Positions 60,708 through 64,000 of a DNA stretch of 64,000 nt are shown in pieces. The position numbers and the translations under genes are program-made. The DNA is from Emticicia sp. C21 (GTDB lineage Bacteria; Bacteroidota; Bacteroidia; Cytophagales; Spirosomataceae), in NCBI RefSeq assembly GCF_003418935.1, contig NZ_QVMT01000002.1, positions 620,001-684,000 of the forward strand, in the 5' to 3' direction. How positions within the stretch are numbered: position 1 is the first letter of the stretch; every line of letters begins with the position of its first letter. Below the pieces are notes generated by a model. The model saw only the letters and a program-made list of their open reading frames with translations. It searched no databases and had not been told where the DNA came from.

Positions 60708-61142
60708 TTATTTAATAACTGCTTCAATTCTTCTGACAAAATCATGGAATCTTTTTTCGTGCGTAGTTTTTTCGGGTAGTATCATCAGAGAAGCGATCCA
60801 CCGGGCTGTTTGGGCGATGTTAAATATCTCATAAGTAATTTTTGTGTAGTCTTCTTCTTGTGTAAATGTGTATACACCTCTATACCACCACTCGCCCTGC
60901 ATAATTAACTGGTGTCTGCTTGTATCAGTAGTCACAAATTCTTTGTGCCCATCATGAAAATGTACAACGTATCTGCCATTTTCTTCTTTAATATGGCAAC
61001 TCGTCTGATTAGCATAGAGAAAAGGCATATCATTGCCTGAAAACGAGCCCTCATCAATAGCAAATACAACCTCTTCTATTTGTTGAACAGAAAATGAGCT
61101 GATTTTCTGAAAAACCCAAACAGGCTTCATAATGTCTGGCAT
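60708..61142 (-). CDS. Uncharacterised SRPBCC-like protein
   Basis: 144 residues, or 140 from an in-frame ATG at 61130. Strands and helices in the order of a SRPBCC-like fold: FQKISSFSVQQIEEVVFAIDE, CHIKEENGRYVVHFHDGHKEFVT, MQGEWWYRGVYTFTQEEDYTKITYEIFNI, and a final helix. Weak match; family not certain. Divergent from the next gene. Confidence 0.5.
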   Translation of the reverse strand: MPDIMKPVWVFQKISSFSVQQIEEVVFAIDEGSFSGNDMPFLYANQTSCHIKEENGRYVVHFHDGHKEFVTTDTSRHQLIMQGEWWYRGVYTFTQEEDYTKITYEIFNIAQTARWIASLMILPEKTTHEKRFHDFVRRIEAVIK

Positions 61143-61231
61143 AATTTTTTATATGATTAAGTATGCGTATATACTTGCTAAATATACCATTTTATGCTGT
61201 AAATTTTTGAATACACAAATTAAAACAAATC

Positions 61232-61825
61232 ATGAAAACTATTGTTCCGGCACAAAGAGAAGGCACTGCCTATGATACTACATCTGATAGAGTTTTTTCT
61301 ACTGAAAAGCTTGCTAAATCTCACTTTCAGGTAGTAAGAAAAAGGCTTCTTGCCATTAATCACTGGCATGAAGTGGCTGGCGAAGAAAAGGCCACATTTG
61401 ATTTAATTGATGGAAGAGGTGAAAAGGTAGAGCGTATGCCTGCTATTGGAGACTTTATCAGAATTGATATTCCCGGGCCAATGAATCATTCGGGCGATGG
61501 GTATGATTGGGTAAAAATTGAGGATATTTTTGAAGATGAGGAGCTACATGAGGAATTTATTTCCATACGGATAAGACCTTCATCAAATCCTGAAAAACCA
61601 AAAGATGAAATAGCACACTTTTATGACGATTCTGCTACTAATACGTTTGTGGTAAAAAGAGAAAGTAATAAAATAAGTGCTGAAGTACATGGCAGAAATG
61701 AAAAGCCTAATCTGGATGATGTAAGCCTGATGGATAAAATCAGAAATACCTTTGTAGCCTTTGGTGGTATTTTAGGTTCCAGCAAGATTCAATGGAAAAG
61801 CTTTACAGATGGTTTATTAGCCTAA
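61232..61825 (+). CDS. Uncharacterised soluble protein
   Basis: 197 residues, no signal. Central block FDLIDGRGEKVERMPAIGDFIRIDIPGPMNHSGDGYDWVKIEDI, then a strand-rich acidic second half. The C-terminal MDKIRNTFVAFGGILGSSKIQWKSFTDGLLA is hydrophobic at the end. I recognise no family or motif. Probably monocistronic. Confidence 0.6.
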   Translation: MKTIVPAQREGTAYDTTSDRVFSTEKLAKSHFQVVRKRLLAINHWHEVAGEEKATFDLIDGRGEKVERMPAIGDFIRIDIPGPMNHSGDGYDWVKIEDIFEDEELHEEFISIRIRPSSNPEKPKDEIAHFYDDSATNTFVVKRESNKISAEVHGRNEKPNLDDVSLMDKIRNTFVAFGGILGSSKIQWKSFTDGLLA

Positions 61826-61912
61826 GCGTCGTCAGAAAAAAGTAACACAACTATTGGAATCCTGATATTTTTATTTTGTTTTGAGTCTCCGTGCATAATC
61901 AGAGACTCACTA

Positions 61913-62830
61913 ATGAAAACTACTTACTTTATTCTTATAATAGCCATTGTTGGCTATATTAGTATTCAATGCACTTTTAAGCAGTAGAACAATATTCAGA
62001 TTGCCTATCCCCAACCTTTACCTGACTCTACGGCACTTACTTTTCTGCCAGGAATTGTCTCTAAAGAGGGAATTGATTTTAATTCGGCGTTTTCACCTGA
62101 TGGTAAATCTTATTATTTTACAAGATCAGAAAATGGGCGTTGGACTATTTATATGATTACCTACGATGGGAAGAAGTGGTCAGAACCCATAGTTGCTCCT
62201 TTTAGTAAGGATAAATACTCGGTAGCAGATCCTGCTTTTGCGCCTGATGGCAAACTTTATTTTATCTCGAACAGACCTAAAACAGCTAAAGACACGCTAT
62301 CTGACTTTGATATATGGTATGTTATTCCTCTGCCTGATGATCAATGGTCTGCCCCCGAAAATCTTACCATCGTTAATTCTGATAGCGTAGAATACTATAT
62401 GTCCTTTGCCAAAAATGGTAATATGTATTTAGGTTCCGCTAGGGTCGGAGGCTTCGGCATGGAAGATATTTATATAAGCAGATATGTAAACGGACAATAT
62501 ACAAAGCCCGAAAATCTTGGTCCGGCGATAAATTCTGCTTATTCAGAACATGACCCCTGTATCTGGCCTGATGAAGATTTTATGATATTCAAATCAGAAA
62601 ACACACCCGATGGTTATGGAGAGGCAGATTTATACGGCACTAAATTAGATAAGAATAAGAAATGGCTAAAGGGAGTTAATATGGGCAAACCGTTTAATAC
62701 CAATACCTATGAGTATTGCGCTTATCTGGCGCCTGATTTGAAATATTTCTTTTTTAGTAGTGAGAGAGATGTAAGATGGATTGGTGCAGATTTTGCCAGA
62801 AGACGGATTAATGAGTTATGTGTAGAATAA
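61913..62830 (+). pseudogene. PD40/TolB-like lipoprotein gene with in-frame amber stop
   Basis: An open frame of 305 codons starts at ATG 61913 with a lipoprotein-type signal (residues 1-20, ISIQC then TFKQ). Codon 25 (61985-61987) is TAG. The same frame continues uninterrupted to 62830 with PD40-type repeats: FSPDGKSYYFTRSENGRWTIYM, FAPDGKLYFISNRPK, FAKNGNMYLGSARVGGFGMEDIYISR, and LAPDLKYFFFSSERD. An internal ATG at 62153 could give only a truncated 225-residue product without a signal. I interpret it as a lipoprotein gene broken by one nonsense mutation. Confidence 0.75.
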
Positions 62831-62833
62831 GCC

Positions 62834-64000
62834 TTATTGTGGTACCTGTCCGAAGTTCCATTTGGCGAGCAATTCATAACGATTAGTAGGAGCAACACTT
62901 AAAATATCTGCCGAGAAACCATTGCCAAAGCAGGCCCTACCCTCCAGCATTAATCTTTTGTTTCTCACACCAAGCCCGGCAATTAAGCCCTGTTCGCTTT
63001 TTCTGTCAAAGGCTGATACCAGTTCAGATTGCCCTCCATCTATATTCTCAACCACACTTCTATCATTTACAATAAAGGCATTAGATATACCCCCTAGCAA
63101 ATAAATAGAGGGCTTGCCAATATAAAAGGTATATCTGAATAGATTTTGTATGCCTAAATAGCGAATATCGTAGCGGAAACGGTTTTCGACATCGGTAGCC
63201 GTACTTTTGAGTGCATAAGTATGTATCTCATTCTGGATAGCAAACTTTCCTCTTCCTCTGGCAAAAACATAATTTAAAAATACCCCTCCGGCAGGTGTAA
63301 TATTTCCATTCCCTTGCACATACACATAATTGGGCGGAACAGAAGTAGAGATGATATGTTTGATGCTGGAATATCCTACTCCGACTGCTACACCATATTC
63401 CCATTTGCCGCGGCTGTTCTGGGCAATTTCAGGTCTTAGTATAATCTTGAAGCAATCATTATAGTTGTCTACCAGCTTTTTCATGTCTTTAGTATAATAA
63501 GCAGTACCTTGAATCGGCAACTTTTTACAAGCGTCGGCTAGTATTTCTGACAATTGCACCTCATACTGTTTGATTTTAGCTGTCTGGTTTCCGGTTTCAA
63601 TAATATGATAAACCAAAGGCTCAATCATATTGCCCTGCTTAATTAAAAAATGTTCTTCAGAATCTTTGTCTACAAAATGATAGAGCGTGGCTTTTCCTGT
63701 GGCTAGTACCCGCACAAAAGCATTCTTTTGAGTAAGTCTTTTTGTCCGGTTAAAGTATGCGCCTAAACTCGGGAAGAAGATCTTACTTCCGTTTCGGGAT
63801 AGTTTTTCGATGTCAAAACTTAATGAAGTATAGGTTTCCTGATTAAAATCTATAATAAAGCCACTTAACTCAGTGCTGCTGTAAACAAAACTGGGTTGGC
63901 TCATTTCTCTCTTAAAAAAAATCTCAAGAGGGCTTTTAATCCATTCTTTATAATCAATGTAGCCACTCAGGGTATCTTTATTGGCAGTTATTAATTTCCC
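62834..64000 (-). CDS. Hypothetical barrel-like envelope protein, 5' end cut by window edge
   Basis: Open through the right edge: the frame of the ATG at 63904 continues without a stop for 32 more codons to 64000, reading GKLITANKDTLSGYIDYKEWIKSP and so on, so the true start lies beyond. About 388 residues are visible. The N-terminal part has the TLSGYIDYKEW-type repeat found in Bacteroidota envelope proteins. The last third has barrel-like strands (KWEYGVAVGVGYSSIKHI, GVFLNYVFARGRGKFAIQNEIHTYAL, LLAKWNFGQVPQ). It converges with the broken lipoprotein gene. Function unknown. Confidence 0.65.
   Translation of the reverse strand, partial: GKLITANKDTLSGYIDYKEWIKSPLEIFFKREMSQPSFVYSSTELSGFIIDFNQETYTSLSFDIEKLSRNGSKIFFPSLGAYFNRTKRLTQKNAFVRVLATGKATLYHFVDKDSEEHFLIKQGNMIEPLVYHIIETGNQTAKIKQYEVQLSEILADACKKLPIQGTAYYTKDMKKLVDNYNDCFKIILRPEIAQNSRGKWEYGVAVGVGYSSIKHIISTSVPPNYVYVQGNGNITPAGGVFLNYVFARGRGKFAIQNEIHTYALKSTATDVENRFRYDIRYLGIQNLFRYTFYIGKPSIYLLGGISNAFIVNDRSVVENIDGGQSELVSAFDRKSEQGLIAGLGVRNKRLMLEGRACFGNGFSADILSVAPTNRYELLAKWNFGQVPQ

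Noticed and set aside
1-64000. CRISPR arrays, tRNA and rRNA genes
   Set aside because: No regularly spaced direct repeats of CRISPR type and no tRNA-like T-loop/anticodon structures or rRNA segments were found by reading.

Overview
The window reads as a Bacteroidota chromosome, most likely a Cytophagales-type environmental bacterium. DNA is AT-rich. Promoters with the Bacteroidota -7 box TAnnTTTG precede several genes. There are SusC/SusD proteins, DUF5009, DUF5690 and DUF5018 proteins, many type-1 and lipoprotein signals, and a eukaryote-like class I ribonucleotide reductase small subunit. I found no tRNA, rRNA, CRISPR array, prophage or integrase. The right edge cuts a gene.

Layout. 1-3726: an APC permease behind degenerate repeats, then a YgiQ radical-SAM protein. 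3734-8834: an unusual accessory cassette: a decayed LytTR copy, two secreted Hcp-like proteins, a secreted tail-fibre-like protein and an intact stand-alone LytTR regulator, all on the minus strand, with a divergent membrane-spanning sensor-like protein. 8901-30854: mostly housekeeping and stand-alone genes: kynureninase, an ArsR/SRPBCC pair with a clear double operator, a DUF5018 lipoprotein, an MBL hydrolase, a TonB-dependent receptor, an aminotransferase, an M16 peptidase, a glycosyltransferase, a LysE exporter, nrdB, a serine hydrolase, an M48 peptidase, CvpA and MscL. 31145-49486: a glycan-utilisation locus: SusC/SusD, ROK regulator, sulfatase, GH125, GH29, metallophosphoesterase, glycosylasparaginase, a GH-D-like glycosidase, an HGSNAT-like acyltransferase and a GH20 enzyme. 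49681-53013: a tandem repeat feeding a kelch/GT2/GT-C operon. 53145-55649: ECF sigma, putative anti-sigma and outer-membrane barrel. 55705-64000: PDH E1-beta, DUF5690, a RAYT transposase with its REP elements, an RsmI paralog, a small ABC module, hypotheticals and a lipoprotein gene broken by an in-frame stop.

How the genes work together. The polysaccharide locus fits salvage of N-glycans and glycoasparagines: mannose (GH125), fucose (GH29) and HexNAc (GH20) removal, sulfate removal, and cleavage of GlcNAc-Asn by glycosylasparaginase. The set resembles a bacterial counterpart of lysosomal glycan catabolism. It is interrupted by two hairpin elements, one MITE-like and one G-rich with quadruplex potential.

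The best candidate for an undescribed system is the LytTR / fibre-like / Hcp-like x2 cassette. All three structural proteins carry signal peptides, no other T6SS gene is present, and copies of the palindrome TTTTGCAAAA lie before both the fibre operon and the regulator. Its function is inference only.
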